This document shows positions 17,553 to 18,379 of a stretch of DNA of 18,379 nucleotides, one piece after another. Position 1 is the first letter of the stretch; each line of letters opens with the position of its first letter. The position numbers and the translations under genes are program-made. The notes below the pieces were generated by a model. That model was given only the letters and a program-made list of their open reading frames with translations. It ran no database searches and was not told where the DNA came from. The stretch is from Cytophagales bacterium (GTDB lineage Bacteria; Bacteroidota; Bacteroidia; Cytophagales; MED-G16), in the NCBI GenBank assembly GCA_029940715.1, contig JAPYTU010000010.1:1-18379 (forward strand). Direction: 5' to 3'.

Positions 17553-18379
17553 ATGTACAAAGAGAGAAAGAAAAAACCCAAAAAAAAATTTGGAAATTTT
17601 CCTTATATAAGTGTAATTTTTAGTGTTTCTCTTTCTCTCCTTCTTTTAGGAATATTTAGTTTTTTTCTACTTTCATCCTTACAGGTCAAAACCATTATAG
17701 AAAAAAATACCGAAATTAATATTTATTTAAACAAGAATCTTTCAATTAATACTATTGATCAAATAAAAAGAACACTTTACATAAAAGATTATGTTCTTGT
17801 TAATGATGAAAGTACTCTTGAACATATTTCTAGTGAAATTGCCGCACAAGAATTCTCGAAAGAATTAGGAGAAGATTTTACAAAATTTTTAGGAAATAAC
17901 CCATTAAGAGATTTGATAATCCTAAAAATTAATCCTAAGTATTTCTCTTCTTCACAATTAACATTTGTTGAAAAAGATATACTAAAGATTTCAGGTGTTT
18001 ACGAAGTAGATTATTCAAAAGATTTAATAAGTAATATCAATAAAAACATAACAAGTATAAGCCTAGTATTTATTGGAATTTTTATAGTTCTTTTTTTAAT
18101 ATCAATTATTCTTATAAACAATACTCTAAGAATAGCTCTTTTTTCACAAAGATTTTTAATAAGAAGTATGCAATTAGTAGGTGCAACTTCTAATTACATT
18201 TTAAAACCTTTTTTACTTAGAGGTATGTTTTATGGTGTTATTTCTGGAGTAATTTCATCAATTTTATTGTTTGTAATTATCACACTTGCAAATGATAAAT
18301 TGAATGGTTTAAACTCTATAGCAACAACCGAACAATTAAGTATTATATTTATTAGTCTAATGTTAACTGGAATTGTTAT
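17553..18379 (+). CDS. ftsX: Cell division protein FtsX (3' end cut by window edge)
   Basis: The reading frame starts at the ATG at 17553, four bases after the hppA stop, and is open to the end of the window (275 codons). A basic N-terminal tail ([15 protein letters not shown]) precedes helix 1 (about 17-42). An extracellular domain of about 125 residues follows, containing [10 protein letters not shown] and the [14 protein letters not shown] segment. Helix 2 is at about 169-189, the cytoplasmic FtsX hallmark [21 protein letters not shown] at about 204-224, helix 3 at about 226-246, and the start of helix 4 at the edge. FtsX with the ATPase FtsE forms an ABC-like complex at the divisome that controls peptidoglycan hydrolases. 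No ftsE precedes it here. About 20 residues should be missing. Confidence 0.9.
   Translation, partial: MYKERKKKPKKKFGNFPYISVIFSVSLSLLLLGIFSFFLLSSLQVKTIIEKNTEINIYLNKNLSINTIDQIKRTLYIKDYVLVNDESTLEHISSEIAAQEFSKELGEDFTKFLGNNPLRDLIILKINPKYFSSSQLTFVEKDILKISGVYEVDYSKDLISNINKNITSISLVFIGIFIVLFLISIILINNTLRIALFSQRFLIRSMQLVGATSNYILKPFLLRGMFYGVISGVISSILLFVIITLANDKLNGLNSIATTEQLSIIFISLMLTGIV

Noticed and set aside
1..18379. CRISPR arrays, insertion sequences, tRNA/rRNA genes, toxin-antitoxin pairs or defence genes.
   Set aside because: No spaced direct repeats, transposase-like proteins, tRNA-like cloverleafs or unassigned accessory genes were seen; almost every base is accounted for by housekeeping genes.

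Overview
The window reads as a compact, AT-rich chromosomal segment of a member of the Bacteroidota, most likely a flavobacterium-like marine or aquatic aerobe. The evidence is an alternative complex III operon in the ActA-B-C-D-E order, promoters of the TTTG-N19-TAnnTTTG type used by the housekeeping sigma factor of this phylum, A-rich instead of Shine-Dalgarno leaders, a SUF operon ending in a DUF59 gene and a bacilliredoxin, and a lysine/asparagine-rich proteome. Genus cannot be decided from this sequence alone.

Minus strand, 1-6888: five tightly packed genes encode subunits of alternative complex III, a menaquinol:cytochrome c oxidoreductase that replaces bc1 in this phylum. In transcription order they are actA (multihaem cytochrome), actB (molybdopterin-enzyme-like plus Fe-S domain), actC (NrfD-like quinol-binding membrane protein), actD (small two-helix membrane protein) and actE (lipoprotein monohaem cytochrome, cut by the window edge). 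Gaps run from a few bases to short overlaps, and a near-perfect promoter sits just upstream of actA. The remaining subunit, actF, would lie beyond base 1.

Minus strand, 6992-8671: a long-chain acyl-CoA synthetase gene with its own putative promoter and a hairpin-plus-T-tract in its leader. It is divergent from an Lrp/AsnC-family regulator gene (8910-9377, plus).

Plus strand, 9444-15348: a complete SUF iron-sulfur assembly operon (sufB, sufC, sufD, sufS, sufE), then a DUF59/SufT-like gene and a BrxA/BrxB-type bacilliredoxin. All diagnostic catalytic residues of the SUF proteins are present. The products would help supply clusters to Fe-S proteins such as ActB, which needs four.

Plus strand, 15413-end: a K+-dependent membrane pyrophosphatase (hppA) followed after 4 bases by ftsX, truncated by the window edge. 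The pyrophosphatase would recover energy from PPi made by reactions such as the acyl-CoA synthetase.

No mobile element, CRISPR array, tRNA or rRNA gene was seen, and no gene-free stretch exceeds 300 bases (the longest is 8672-8909). This is mainly a conserved energy-metabolism and Fe-S housekeeping region. I found no convincing undescribed system. The points most worth checking are the leader hairpin of the acyl-CoA synthetase, the haem count of ActA, and the ion specificity of the pyrophosphatase.
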